A DNA stretch of 64,000 nucleotides from Pasteurella dagmatis (lineage in GTDB: Bacteria > Pseudomonadota > Gammaproteobacteria > Enterobacterales > Pasteurellaceae): the NCBI RefSeq assembly GCF_900186835.1, contig NZ_LT906448.1:992001-1056000 (forward strand). Reading direction: 5' to 3'. The notes under the pieces are model-generated. The model was given only the letters and a program-made list of their open reading frames with translations. It did no database searches and was not told where the DNA came from. The number at the start of each line of letters is the position of its first letter. Within the stretch, counting starts at the first letter, position 1. This document shows positions 38,014 through 48,313 of this stretch, piece after piece. The position numbers and the translations under genes were made by a program.

Positions 38014-39036
38014 TTAACTACCAAACAACACTGCACCACCTTGTAACGGTAATGTTGTCCCATACAACAATCCAGTAGCAAAAAAGATTAAAATTGCTCC
38101 ACCAATCGCTTTAATTAACACATCAGCATTTTGTCGTGTGTATCCCAAAAATTGATACCATTTTCCTACTTTTATAGCTGTTTCTCTTGCATATCTGACT
38201 AATAAAGCAAACAGCGAAAGCGTTAACCCAGTACCAATCGCCATTGCTAGCGTAGCTAAAACGCCCCACCAATACAAATCAATCATATAAGCGAAAAACA
38301 AAATAAAAATAGCACCAGAACAAGGGCGTATACCAATACTTAACACAAGTAGAGCCTGTGATTTCCAATCATTCGCTTGTGAAAGCTGCGCTTGATTTGG
38401 CGCATGTTGGTGACCACATCCGCAAGATTCAGAATAGGAAATATTTGAAATTTTGACCGCACTTTGTCCGACTTTTATTGGTGAAATTGCAATATTTAAT
38501 ACATTAAACGCAGTCATTTTAGGCTTGAATTGTGCTTTTTGTTGGCGTGATTGCAGATACCATTGTTTGCCATAACGCAAACACCAATAAAGCCCAAGCA
38601 ATAACATCAGTCCAAATGCTCCCCTTTCTAACCAAAGTTGGCTTAATTTAAAGTAACGAGAAGATAAATTAAGAATCACGACAACGACTAAAGTGGCTAA
38701 AATAGCCACCAATCCTTGAGTTAACGAAGACAGTAGTGTGAGTTTAATACTCGTTTTTAGCTGTGTTTGGTGAGTGGTTAAATAGGTAGCGATAATAAAT
38801 TTACCGTGCCCAGGACCTAATGCATGGAATACGCCATACAAAAAACTGACAATAATTAAGCCAATACCTGCTGAAGTTTGGTGTAAATTAATTTGATGTA
38901 AATAGCCCGACATCAATTGATTGAAATCACGCTGCCAGTTGGCTATTTGAAAAAAAAGATAAGGAAATAAAAAATAACCGCCTAATCCAAGCAATAACAA
39001 TATAGCAAGATATTTACTGGGAAATTTTATTTGCAT
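38014..39036 (-). CDS. zevB: ZevB, inner-membrane metal transporter (NicO/RcnA family)
   Basis: Membrane half of the ZevAB system described for zinc acquisition in nontypeable H. influenzae. 340 residues, about six or seven helices. FHALGPGHGK (near 70) and GIRPCSGAIF are the NicO-type metal-path motifs. The loop between helices has a CGCGHQH metal-binding patch. The start overlaps zevA by 10 bases. Since urease in this window needs nickel and the family includes nickel/cobalt transporters, a nickel role is an alternative, but the zevA pairing favours zinc. Confidence 0.85.
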   Translation of the reverse strand: MQIKFPSKYLAILLLLGLGGYFLFPYLFFQIANWQRDFNQLMSGYLHQINLHQTSAGIGLIIVSFLYGVFHALGPGHGKFIIATYLTTHQTQLKTSIKLTLLSSLTQGLVAILATLVVVVILNLSSRYFKLSQLWLERGAFGLMLLLGLYWCLRYGKQWYLQSRQQKAQFKPKMTAFNVLNIAISPIKVGQSAVKISNISYSESCGCGHQHAPNQAQLSQANDWKSQALLVLSIGIRPCSGAIFILFFAYMIDLYWWGVLATLAMAIGTGLTLSLFALLVRYARETAIKVGKWYQFLGYTRQNADVLIKAIGGAILIFFATGLLYGTTLPLQGGAVLFGS

Positions 39037-39659
39037 ATTAACTTCACTTTCTGAGCAAAAATAACACCTAAAGAATCATCTTCATCTCGTTGACTTTGAT
39101 CAAGAGAGTTTGCGTAAAGTCGAATTTTTTCATCAACTTTTGGTTCTATGACTTCTCCACGACAATAAGATGAAATTTGTGAAAAATCGACCGCACTTTT
39201 CACTTCAGGATCGTAATACATCGATACATAATAAGTGGGATCATAAGTCATTAGAGTAAATTCATCGTCTTTTAGTTCACGTGGTTTCGAAAGTAAAAAA
39301 TCAAAATGATATAAAACTTGGCTGCCACTTGATTTCATTCCAGTGTTACGCGGGAAAGCACTGTATTTGATCTTATTATTTTGTTTATCAAATAAGTAAC
39401 TGAAGTAATGCTCACTTACAATGTTACCCATTACCTCATCAATCAAATTTTGTAATGCCTTTTTATCGCCCTTAGTTTGACGAATATCATAAAGCACTGC
39501 GGCAGAACTCGCTTCATCTAAAATCCATTCCATAGAAAAACCAATGAGTTTTTGGTCTTCCACTAATACTTTGGTTCGCATTTCAATAAATGCATGTGGA
39601 TGAGCAAATAATTGTGTTGAGAAAAGGCTTACACAAAGTATAAAAAGGAATCGTTTCAT
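39027..39659 (-). CDS. zevA: ZevA, periplasmic metal-binding protein (DUF1007)
   Basis: Periplasmic partner of ZevB. 210 residues beginning MKRFLFILCVSLFS, a signal peptide ending near LFA, and the mature protein opens with HPHAFIE, a probable metal site. The frame extends to 39692, but AAGGTG lies 9 bases before the ATG at 39659 and the signal peptide starts there. It is the first gene of the zevAB operon. Confidence 0.87.
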   Translation of the reverse strand: MKRFLFILCVSLFSTQLFAHPHAFIEMRTKVLVEDQKLIGFSMEWILDEASSAAVLYDIRQTKGDKKALQNLIDEVMGNIVSEHYFSYLFDKQNNKIKYSAFPRNTGMKSSGSQVLYHFDFLLSKPRELKDDEFTLMTYDPTYYVSMYYDPEVKSAVDFSQISSYCRGEVIEPKVDEKIRLYANSLDQSQRDEDDSLGVIFAQKVKLICK

Positions 39660-39842
39660 AAATGGCACCTTAAATAGAAATCTAGAATTCATATTATCCT
39701 AACTTATTAAAAAAAGGGATAATTTTATTAGTTCGCTTATTATTTCTTACCTAATTAATCATATTTCATTTCCATATGGTTAAAAAATAACCATAAAAAC
39801 GTTTTTTTTGTGATATTCATCAAATTTATTGTAAAAATAGTT

Positions 39843-39869
39843 TTGACATTCTGTAAATTTATGTAAAAT
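39843..39869 (+). promoter_or_regulatory. Candidate promoter for an intergenic transcript
   Basis: TTGACA (39843-39848), a 15-base spacer, then TAAAAT (39864-39869). The spacer is two bases shorter than ideal. A CRP/FNR-like sequence lies about 20 bases upstream. Confidence 0.5.
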
Positions 39870-39875
39870 ACAACT

Positions 39876-39972
39876 CGTCAAGTGATTGCTTGATATTCAT
39901 AAAGTTCCTAAATAAAATAATCATAAATAGCTAAACTACTTTCCTACCCTCCATTGATGGAGGGTTTTTTTT
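39876..39972 (+). ncRNA. Candidate small RNA or ettA leader
   Basis: From the predicted start near 39876 to the terminator (ACCCTCCA / TGGAGGGT, 39946-39965, then eight T) is about 97 bases, with no ORF. A TCAAG / CTTGA hairpin sits near its 5' end. It ends 75 bases before ettA. It may be a free sRNA or an attenuated leader. Confidence 0.4.
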
Positions 39973-40047
39973 ATCTGTAAGTTAGCTAATCTACCAAATT
40001 TCAAGTAAAATAACCGCACTTTTCACTATATAGATTGAGAGAAACTT

Positions 40048-41718
40048 ATGTCATCACAATTTGTTTATACTATGCATCGTGTCGGTAAGATTGTTCCACC
40101 GAAACGTCATATTTTAAAAGATATTTCTTTAAGCTTCTTTCCTGGAGCAAAAATCGGGGTTCTCGGTTTAAACGGTGCAGGTAAATCGACACTACTCCGT
40201 ATTATGGCAGGTATCGATAAAGAAATCGAAGGGGAAGCACGCCCACAACCAGGAATTAAAATTGGTTATCTTCCACAAGAACCAAAATTAGATCCTCAAC
40301 AAACTGTACGTGAAGCAATTGAAGAAGCTGTTAGCGAAGTGAAAAATGCTTTAACTCGTTTAGATGAAGTTTATGCATTATATGCTGATCCAGATGCTGA
40401 TTTCGATAAACTTGCTGCAGAACAAGCTGAATTAGAAGCGATTATTCAAGCACACGATGGACATAATCTCGATAACCAATTAGAACGTGCTGCAGATGCA
40501 CTACGTTTACCTGAATGGGATGCCAAAATTGAGCATTTATCAGGTGGAGAGCGTCGTCGTGTAGCACTTTGCCGTTTATTACTTGAAAAACCAGATATGT
40601 TATTATTAGACGAGCCAACCAACCACTTAGACGCAGAATCTGTGGCATGGTTAGAGCGCTTCTTACACGACTATGAAGGTACTGTTGTGGCAATTACCCA
40701 CGACCGTTACTTCTTAGATAATGTAGCTGGTTGGATCTTAGAGCTTGACCGAGGTGAAGGTATTCCTTGGGAAGGTAACTACTCTTCTTGGTTAGAGCAA
40801 AAAGAGAAACGTTTAGCACAAGAGCAAGCTGCAGAATCTGCACGTCAAAAATCCATTGAGAAAGAGTTAGAATGGGTTCGCCAAAATCCAAAAGGTCGTC
40901 AAGCGAAAAGCAAAGCACGTATGGCTCGCTTTGAAGAACTTAACAGTGGCGAATATCAAAAACGTAACGAAACTAACGAGCTCTTTATTCCACCAGGTCC
41001 ACGTTTAGGTGACAAAGTGATTGAGGTTCAAGGTTTAACAAAATCTTATGGTGATCGTACATTAATTGATAATCTCTCATTTAGTATTCCTAAAGGAGCA
41101 ATTGTCGGGATCATTGGTCCAAACGGTGCGGGAAAATCGACTCTATTCCGTATCCTTTCAGGCCAAGAAAAACCAGATGCGGGGACAGTAACATTAGGTG
41201 ATACTGTTGTATTAGCCTCTGTGGATCAGTTCCGTGATGCAATGGACGACAAGAAAACCGTTTGGGAAGAAGTATCTAATGGCCAAGATATCTTACGTAT
41301 TGGAAACTTTGAAATTCCAAGCCGCGCTTATGTTGGCCGTTTCAACTTTAAAGGTGTTGATCAACAAAAACGCGTAGGTGAATTATCTGGTGGTGAGCGT
41401 GGTCGTTTACACCTAGCTAAACTGTTACAAGCTGGCGGTAACGTACTGTTACTAGATGAACCAACCAACGACCTTGACGTTGAAACCTTGCGGGCTCTTG
41501 AAAACGCGATCTTAGAATTCCCAGGCTGTGCAATGGTTATCTCGCACGACCGTTGGTTCTTAGACCGTATCGCAACACATATTTTAGATTACGGTGATGA
41601 AGGCAAAGTGACATTCTACGAAGGTAACTTCTCTGACTATGAAGAATGGAAAAAGAAAACATTTGGAGCTGAAGCTACACAGCCACATCGTATGAAATAC
41701 AAACGTATTGCAAAATAA
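40048..41718 (+). CDS. ettA: Energy-dependent translational throttle protein EttA
   Basis: ABC-F ATPase that binds the ribosomal E site and tunes the first elongation steps to ATP/ADP level. 556 residues with two ABC domains: Walker A GLNGAGKST with LSGGERRR and LLLDEPTNHLDAES, then GPNGAGKST with LSGGERGR and LLLDEPTNDLD. The linker (about 242-322) holds the PtIM arm. Family-typical length and the C-terminal FGAEATQPHRMKYKRI tail identify EttA among ABC-F proteins. Uptake sequence just upstream. Confidence 0.96.
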   Translation: MSSQFVYTMHRVGKIVPPKRHILKDISLSFFPGAKIGVLGLNGAGKSTLLRIMAGIDKEIEGEARPQPGIKIGYLPQEPKLDPQQTVREAIEEAVSEVKNALTRLDEVYALYADPDADFDKLAAEQAELEAIIQAHDGHNLDNQLERAADALRLPEWDAKIEHLSGGERRRVALCRLLLEKPDMLLLDEPTNHLDAESVAWLERFLHDYEGTVVAITHDRYFLDNVAGWILELDRGEGIPWEGNYSSWLEQKEKRLAQEQAAESARQKSIEKELEWVRQNPKGRQAKSKARMARFEELNSGEYQKRNETNELFIPPGPRLGDKVIEVQGLTKSYGDRTLIDNLSFSIPKGAIVGIIGPNGAGKSTLFRILSGQEKPDAGTVTLGDTVVLASVDQFRDAMDDKKTVWEEVSNGQDILRIGNFEIPSRAYVGRFNFKGVDQQKRVGELSGGERGRLHLAKLLQAGGNVLLLDEPTNDLDVETLRALENAILEFPGCAMVISHDRWFLDRIATHILDYGDEGKVTFYEGNFSDYEEWKKKTFGAEATQPHRMKYKRIAK

Positions 41719-41724
41719 TGCACA

Positions 41725-41754
41725 AAGCCCTAACACCATTGTTAGGGCTTTTCT
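41725..41754 (+). terminator. Terminator of ettA
   Basis: AAGCCCTAAC / GTTAGGGCTT 10-bp stem with a 6-base loop, then TTC and T-rich run, between ettA and convergent metF. Confidence 0.8.
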
Positions 41755-41770
41755 TTATCTCAATATAAAA

Positions 41771-42686
<916 letters not shown>

Positions 42687-42870
42687 AAATTAACAATTAT
42701 CATATCAGTGTGTCAATTTAAAAAAATTCATTGCTGAAATGAATTGAATTCATAATCAAGGAATTTGTGCTAGTGAATGTAATTCGTTATACTTCAAGAA
42801 ATTTTATCCGCTTTATCATTAATCTACACAATAAAATAAGAGATAGGCACAAGGAGTGAATGGGGAAAAT

Positions 42871-44997
42871 ATGAGTAAAAAAACAAAAATCACATTGCTG
42901 CTGACCAGTATCGCACTAGCCTTAGGAATATCCGCACAGTTCTATACAAATCATAAAATCGATCAAAACTTACAACAGTTTCCTTACCATATCAAAGATC
43001 GTTTTACCATCAATGTTGTTGAGAAAAAACGTAATTTCTTTGGACGTGAATTAGTCATTACTTTAGAAGATGCTCAACAGAAAAAAACAAATATTATCAC
43101 CACAGACTTAATCGCATTGCCTTTTGCAATCACTGCAGAATCAAAAATCCCCCAACAGCTCATCCACGAATTAAATAAAAAGCTTAATATCACCATTGAT
43201 AAAAATATCATTAATAGCCAATTTTCGGTTGTTGGGGATTATTTGCAGTCACAAATTTTGACAGATTTTCGTGATCTAACCAATAAACCACAACAACTTG
43301 AAATTAATATAAATTATGCCTCAAAAACTAAATCAATGCAGATTACAAGTAACCTCTCTGCCTTTAATTATGATTCTAAAAATAGAGTTGAAGGTTTGAA
43401 AGGACAATTTGTATTAACTCCCATTGATGAACATCAATATGATGTCACTTCTATTGAATTAAATTTAAAAAATGCGGATATATTCTTATTAAATGGCGAA
43501 AATACGCATATTAAATTAGAAGATGCTGAATATGATTTTGAGAAAAATCTATCTGAAATACATTTTGATACTGATACGAGATTTAATAGCAAAAAAATTA
43601 TCCTTTCAAATAAATACAAAAAATCGCCTCAAGAAAATATCATCATTAATCAGCTTGATGCGACATTACAACAAAGTGCGGTACCAAATCACGTGAATTT
43701 TTACCAAGAAGTAGAAAAGTTTATTCATAATACACCTTCGCTTTCTGATGCACTTACAACATTGGTTGAGTTGTTGATAAATAATGAGGGGGTAAAAAGC
43801 AAAATTACGCTACAAGAACTTATCATCCCAGAAAAAGATAAACCATTCATTAATTTGAAAGATATTAGTTTCTCACTGAATTCTGATCATAAAGATAAAA
43901 AAGACACACAAATGGAATTTGAGTGGAATTTAGGACAAGCAAGAATCAATCTAAGTAATGCTATAGAAACTGATTTCATTACTCTTAATGGGCTAAATTC
44001 CAAATACAGCATTGCTCAAATGGATTTAGAAAAGCGTTTAGCGTTTGTGCCTTTCTATGTGAAATTATCGAATACGAAACATAACTATCCAGTAAAAGAT
44101 GATGAAGCATTTAAAAATGCGTTAAATCAGCTTGCAGAAGGCTTTAAAGAAAAAAATCAAAATCAATTTAAACTTAAAGCGTTAAATTACGGCAATATCG
44201 TCAATCTTAGTGAACTTGAAATTGATTACCAAGATGAACCTGCTGAAAATAATCAATATAAAGTAGCTTTGAATGCCTCACTCAACAAATTCAGTCATAA
44301 GGATGGAAATGTCGAAGTACAACAATTCAAGCTTGAATTACCAATGATATTTGACCATATCAAAGAGATCTTCATCCCATATTCTTGTGTCTCAAGTGAG
44401 TATTACAAAGATCTTTGCAAACAAAACTTATCACTTGATACAAATATCAAACAACTTGATTCACTGTGGCACAATTTAGCTGTCAAAATTGAAGATGGAA
44501 AACTAGATTTACAATTAGATACACAACCGAATAGCCAAGCAAGTACGGTAAATGCGGCATTGAATCTTAATTTTGATGCACAAAAAATAACAGGCACTTT
44601 ATTCTCACCTGATATTTTGAATAAAATAATTTTCGATAGCAAAATTACTATCGCGAAAAGCTTGTTAAGCCCAAATGAACAAGTTATAGCGGCTCGTAAA
44701 AAAAGTCCATTCTGGGAAATGTTAAACCAATTTATGATTTCATCTAATGCAGACATCCCCCCATTCCTTAAAGAAGATGGGGATGCTTACGTAAGTGAAA
44801 TTCAAACCAAAGATGGAAAAACATTCATTAATGGTAAAACGCTGGCTGAAATTGAGGAAATATTATCACCAAAAGAAGAGTCAATCCCTGAGGCTACAAC
44901 TGAAGCACCAGTAGTAGCAGGTGAAGCCACAGGAGCAGAAATGAGTGAAGAACCGAATAAACCTGCAACAGAGCCAATGGAAAAACCAGCAAAATAA
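42871..44997 (+). CDS. YdgA/DUF945-family envelope protein
   Basis: 708 residues. One N-terminal hydrophobic segment (about 5-25) anchors or exports it; the rest is periplasmic and beta-rich with a repeat-like pattern, as in the DUF945 (YdgA) family. The function is not established. The C-terminus (about 670-708) is a low-complexity Glu/Pro/Ala tail. The frame opens at a GTG at 42856 but the ATG at 42871 with GGGG before it is preferred. Stand-alone, with an uptake sequence inside. Confidence 0.75.
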   Translation: MSKKTKITLLLTSIALALGISAQFYTNHKIDQNLQQFPYHIKDRFTINVVEKKRNFFGRELVITLEDAQQKKTNIITTDLIALPFAITAESKIPQQLIHELNKKLNITIDKNIINSQFSVVGDYLQSQILTDFRDLTNKPQQLEININYASKTKSMQITSNLSAFNYDSKNRVEGLKGQFVLTPIDEHQYDVTSIELNLKNADIFLLNGENTHIKLEDAEYDFEKNLSEIHFDTDTRFNSKKIILSNKYKKSPQENIIINQLDATLQQSAVPNHVNFYQEVEKFIHNTPSLSDALTTLVELLINNEGVKSKITLQELIIPEKDKPFINLKDISFSLNSDHKDKKDTQMEFEWNLGQARINLSNAIETDFITLNGLNSKYSIAQMDLEKRLAFVPFYVKLSNTKHNYPVKDDEAFKNALNQLAEGFKEKNQNQFKLKALNYGNIVNLSELEIDYQDEPAENNQYKVALNASLNKFSHKDGNVEVQQFKLELPMIFDHIKEIFIPYSCVSSEYYKDLCKQNLSLDTNIKQLDSLWHNLAVKIEDGKLDLQLDTQPNSQASTVNAALNLNFDAQKITGTLFSPDILNKIIFDSKITIAKSLLSPNEQVIAARKKSPFWEMLNQFMISSNADIPPFLKEDGDAYVSEIQTKDGKTFINGKTLAEIEEILSPKEESIPEATTEAPVVAGEATGAEMSEEPNKPATEPMEKPAK

Positions 44998-45215
44998 ACC
45001 TTTTTCACTCTTTAAAGTGCGGTTAATTTTTCAAAATTTTTATTTCATATTGAAATAGAAAACGATAAAAAAATTTAACTGCACTTTTAACTTTTAATTA
45101 ATCAAATGATGTCGAGCGTTTCTGCTTTACAAAGTCCAAAATCCCCCTAAAATATCCCCCTTTAAATACCTACTTCAGTAGGTTACTGACTTGTAATCAG
45201 ACTAACGGAAAATTT
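44998..45215. other. Gap with inverted uptake-like pair before trhP
   Basis: 218 bases. An AAAGTGCGGTTAA copy (from 45015) faces TTAACTGCACTTTT (from 45077), forming an imperfect inverted repeat that may end the upstream transcript. The trhP promoter should lie in the last 100 bases; no operator was recognised. Confidence 0.4.
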
Positions 45216-46586
45216 ATGACTACTTTTACTCCTGAGCTTCTCTCGCCTGCTGGCTCATTAAAAAATATGCGTTATGCCTTCGCTTATGGTGCTGACGCGG
45301 TTTATGCAGGTCAACCTCGTTATAGTTTACGTGTGCGTAACAATGAATTTAATCATGCTAATTTAAAAATTGGTATTGATGAAGCACACGCTTTAGGCAA
45401 AAAATTCTATGTTGTGGTGAATATTGCACCGCACAACTCAAAATTAAAAACTTTTATCCGCGATTTAGAACCAGTGATTGCAATGGGACCAGATGCATTA
45501 ATTATGTCTGATCCTGGCTTGATTATGTTAGTTCGCGAACATTTCCCTCATGTTGCGATCCACCTATCAGTACAAGCCAATGCAGTAAACTGGGCATCAG
45601 TAAAATTCTGGAAACAAATGGGATTAACACGTGTAATTTTATCCCGAGAGCTTTCATTAGATGAAATCGCAGAAATTCGCCAACAAGTGCCAGATATGGA
45701 AATTGAAGTATTCGTACACGGTGCCTTGTGTATGGCGTATTCTGGCCGTTGCTTATTATCAGGCTACATTAACAAACGCGATCCAAACCAAGGCACTTGC
45801 ACAAACGCCTGTCGTTGGGAATATAGCGTGACCGAAGCAAAAGAAGATGAAATTGGCAATATCGTTAATGTGGGTGAAGAAATTCCAGTGAAAAATGTGG
45901 CACCCACTCTAGGTGAAGGCGATACCACTAGCAAAGTGTTCTTACTTGCAGAAAGCCAACGCCCTGAAGAACAAATGTCAGCCTTTGAAGATGAGCACGG
46001 CACTTACATTATGAATTCAAAAGATCTACGTGCCGTTCAACACGTGGAAAAATTGACCGCACTTGGTGTACATTCATTAAAAATCGAAGGTCGTACTAAA
46101 TCTTTCTACTATTGTGCTAGAACTGCGCAAGTGTATCGTAAAGCCATTGATGATGCTGTTGTAGGTAAACCATTTGATGAAAATTTAATGGATACTTTAG
46201 AATCCTTAGCGCATCGTGGTTACACAGAAGGCTTCTTGCGACGTCATACGCACGATGAGTATCAAAACTATGACTACGGTTATTCGATCTCTGAACGCCA
46301 ACAATTTGTCGGCGAGTTTACAGGTAAACGTAACGAGCAAGGCATGGCTGAAGTAGCTGTAAAAAATAAATTTTTGCTTGGAGATGAAGTGGAAATGATG
46401 ACACCAAAAGGTAACATCATATTCAAAATCCAACGTATGCTTAACCGCAAAAATGAAGAAGTGGAAGCTGGCTTAGGTGATGGGCATTTTGTATTCTTAG
46501 ACGTGCCTAAAGATGTACAATTAGATTATGCGTTATTGATGCGTAATTTAGTCAATACCAACACACGTCAACCCCATCAAAAATAA
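45216..46586 (+). CDS. trhP: tRNA hydroxylation protein TrhP (YegQ, peptidase U32 family)
   Basis: U32-family protein needed, in E. coli, for prephenate-dependent 5-hydroxyuridine formation at tRNA position 34. 456 residues. N-terminal GADAVYAGQPRYSLRVRNNEF, the Cys motif CMAYSGRCLLSGY (about 172-184), CTNACRWEY (about 193-201), and SLKIEGRTKS identify it. Length fits YegQ rather than the shorter UbiU/UbiV. Single gene with a strong inverted-repeat terminator. Confidence 0.9.
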   Translation: MTTFTPELLSPAGSLKNMRYAFAYGADAVYAGQPRYSLRVRNNEFNHANLKIGIDEAHALGKKFYVVVNIAPHNSKLKTFIRDLEPVIAMGPDALIMSDPGLIMLVREHFPHVAIHLSVQANAVNWASVKFWKQMGLTRVILSRELSLDEIAEIRQQVPDMEIEVFVHGALCMAYSGRCLLSGYINKRDPNQGTCTNACRWEYSVTEAKEDEIGNIVNVGEEIPVKNVAPTLGEGDTTSKVFLLAESQRPEEQMSAFEDEHGTYIMNSKDLRAVQHVEKLTALGVHSLKIEGRTKSFYYCARTAQVYRKAIDDAVVGKPFDENLMDTLESLAHRGYTEGFLRRHTHDEYQNYDYGYSISERQQFVGEFTGKRNEQGMAEVAVKNKFLLGDEVEMMTPKGNIIFKIQRMLNRKNEEVEAGLGDGHFVFLDVPKDVQLDYALLMRNLVNTNTRQPHQK

Positions 46587-46600
46587 ATACCTGAATAATA

Positions 46601-46650
46601 GAAGTGCGGTAATTTTCTTAAAATTTTTTAGAAAATTACCGCACTTCTTT
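46601..46650. terminator. Bidirectional terminator formed by inverted uptake sequences
   Basis: A 17-bp perfect stem (46601-46617 with 46631-46647) whose outer arms are AAGTGCGGT and ACCGCACTT, flanked by A/T runs, between convergent trhP and yfbR. Confidence 0.9.
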
Positions 46651-46676
46651 ATTATCTATAACCATTTTTTACTTAA

Positions 46677-47282
46677 TTAAGACAACGCAATTTCATCAAT
46701 TGGCTTGCCAAAGCTTGGAATAAAGACCTGAATAAAATAGTCCATTTCCTCACTATACCATTGATTCATCAATGTTTCTAAACGCCCTTTCGCAGCCTTA
46801 AATTCTTGGTTGCCATTTTCAAGCTCAAATTGTGCTTTGATATAAGCACAAATTAAATCTGCTTGCTTAACGATATGTTTCTCTTCAGGCGAAAATTTTT
46901 CTGAATTGAGATAAGGTGAAAAAGTGGATTGTAACTCTGGCGGTAATAACGAAATTAAATGTAATTCCGCCGCACTTTCAATCTCTTTATATGCTTGGGT
47001 AATTTCCGCATTAAAATATTTGATTGGTGTAGGCAAATCACCTGTGAAAATCTCTGATGTATCGTGATACATCGCTATCACTGCAATTTTATCAGCATTC
47101 ACTTGCCCCTGATAAAACTGATTTTTAATTAAGGCTAATGCGTGAGCCACAAAAGCCACTTGCAAGCTATGCTCCGCTAAATTTTCTTTCTCAAGATTGC
47201 GCATTAAAGACCAGCGTTGAATTAATTTCAAACGATCTAAACAAGCAAAAAAATGACTGGTTTGAATTTTTATTTTTGGCAT
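46677..47282 (-). CDS. yfbR: 5'-deoxynucleotidase YfbR
   Basis: HD-domain phosphatase removing 5' phosphate from deoxynucleoside monophosphates. 201 residues with AEHSLQVAFVAHAL (first His), AMYHDTSEIFTGDLPTPIKYF (HD motif and substrate loop) and a late KQADLI aspartate. It starts two bases after the degS stop, last in the nrdR-ribD-degS-yfbR series. The two nucleotidase genes in the window (this and 21886-22365) are of unrelated folds. Confidence 0.92.
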   Translation of the reverse strand: MPKIKIQTSHFFACLDRLKLIQRWSLMRNLEKENLAEHSLQVAFVAHALALIKNQFYQGQVNADKIAVIAMYHDTSEIFTGDLPTPIKYFNAEITQAYKEIESAAELHLISLLPPELQSTFSPYLNSEKFSPEEKHIVKQADLICAYIKAQFELENGNQEFKAAKGRLETLMNQWYSEEMDYFIQVFIPSFGKPIDEIALS

Positions 47283-47284
47283 AA

Positions 47285-48313
47285 CTAGTTACTTGGATAT
47301 TCTTCAATAATAACAGGTAATTCAATTTGCTTACCAAGGCGTAAAATAAGTACATTTAACTGGGTATTAGGGCGTGTATTACTAATAACTTGCATCATTT
47401 GTGCAGGTGAAATAGCATCTACATCACCCACTTTTAAAATAATGTCACCCGCTTGCACGCCGGCCTTACCCGCGGGACTATCTGGACTCACATTAGTAAT
47501 TAAAATGCCTTTTTCAACGCTAACCCCTTGCCCATTATTAAATAAAATATCGCTTTGTACGCCAAAATAACCACGGATCACACGCCCATCACGGATAATT
47601 TTCTTCATCACATCATTGGCAAGCTCAATTGGAATCGCAAAGCTCAGACCTTCCGCAATTTCACTGGACGTTTTACCAATACTTAAGGTATTAATGCCGA
47701 TGAGCTCACCTAGTGAGTTAATCAGTGCCCCACCAGAATTACCTCGATTGACTGATGCATCAGTTTGAATAAAGTTTTGACGCCCAACAAAATCCCCTAC
47801 TGCATTACGTCCAACTGCACTAATAATCCCTTGTGAAACACTTTGCCCTAAGTTATATGGGTTACCAATCGCAAGCACAACATCACCAACGTAAGATTGT
47901 CGCTTTAAATTTTGGGGAATGGTAGAAAGGTTATCTGCTCGAATTTTTAATACTGCAAGATCTGTCAAACTATCTGAACCAATTAAGCTAGCATCAAAAA
48001 TTTGCCCATTTTGCAAAGCGACCACAATTTGATCAGCATTTTGAATGACGTGTTTATTCGTTAAAATATAGCCATCTTTTGACATAATCACGCCAGATCC
48101 CAAATTGCCTACTTCAAGCTGATCGCCACTATTTGATGAAAAAGAGCGGTTATAGACATTCACAACCGCTGGCGACGCTATACGCACCGCCTCTTTGAAT
48201 GACATTGGTTCTGATTGAAAAAGATTTAATTGATTGACTTTAGGTAACGCAAATAAGATAAATGCTGCACAGGCTAAACCAATAAACACTGAGCGGATAA
48301 GTTTTTTTAACAT
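47285..48313 (-). CDS. degS: Outer-membrane-stress sensor protease DegS
   Basis: Inner-membrane-anchored periplasmic serine protease that cleaves the anti-sigma factor RseA when misfolded porins bind its PDZ domain. 342 residues: one transmembrane helix (about 8-26), trypsin-like domain with catalytic His in NKHVI, Asp in TDLAVLKI and Ser in NRGNSGGALIN, then one PDZ domain (about 255-335). A single PDZ and membrane anchor distinguish it from DegP/DegQ. The start overlaps ribD by 7 bases. Confidence 0.94.
   Translation of the reverse strand: MLKKLIRSVFIGLACAAFILFALPKVNQLNLFQSEPMSFKEAVRIASPAVVNVYNRSFSSNSGDQLEVGNLGSGVIMSKDGYILTNKHVIQNADQIVVALQNGQIFDASLIGSDSLTDLAVLKIRADNLSTIPQNLKRQSYVGDVVLAIGNPYNLGQSVSQGIISAVGRNAVGDFVGRQNFIQTDASVNRGNSGGALINSLGELIGINTLSIGKTSSEIAEGLSFAIPIELANDVMKKIIRDGRVIRGYFGVQSDILFNNGQGVSVEKGILITNVSPDSPAGKAGVQAGDIILKVGDVDAISPAQMMQVISNTRPNTQLNVLILRLGKQIELPVIIEEYPSN

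Larger units (their letters stand above)
39660..40047. other. Intergenic region between zevA and ettA
   Basis: About 390 bases with no ORF. It holds the divergent promoters, a CRP/FNR-like TGTGATATTCATCA at 39810-39823, a candidate small RNA (39876-39972) and an ACCGCACTT uptake sequence near 40014-40022 just before ettA. Confidence 0.5.
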
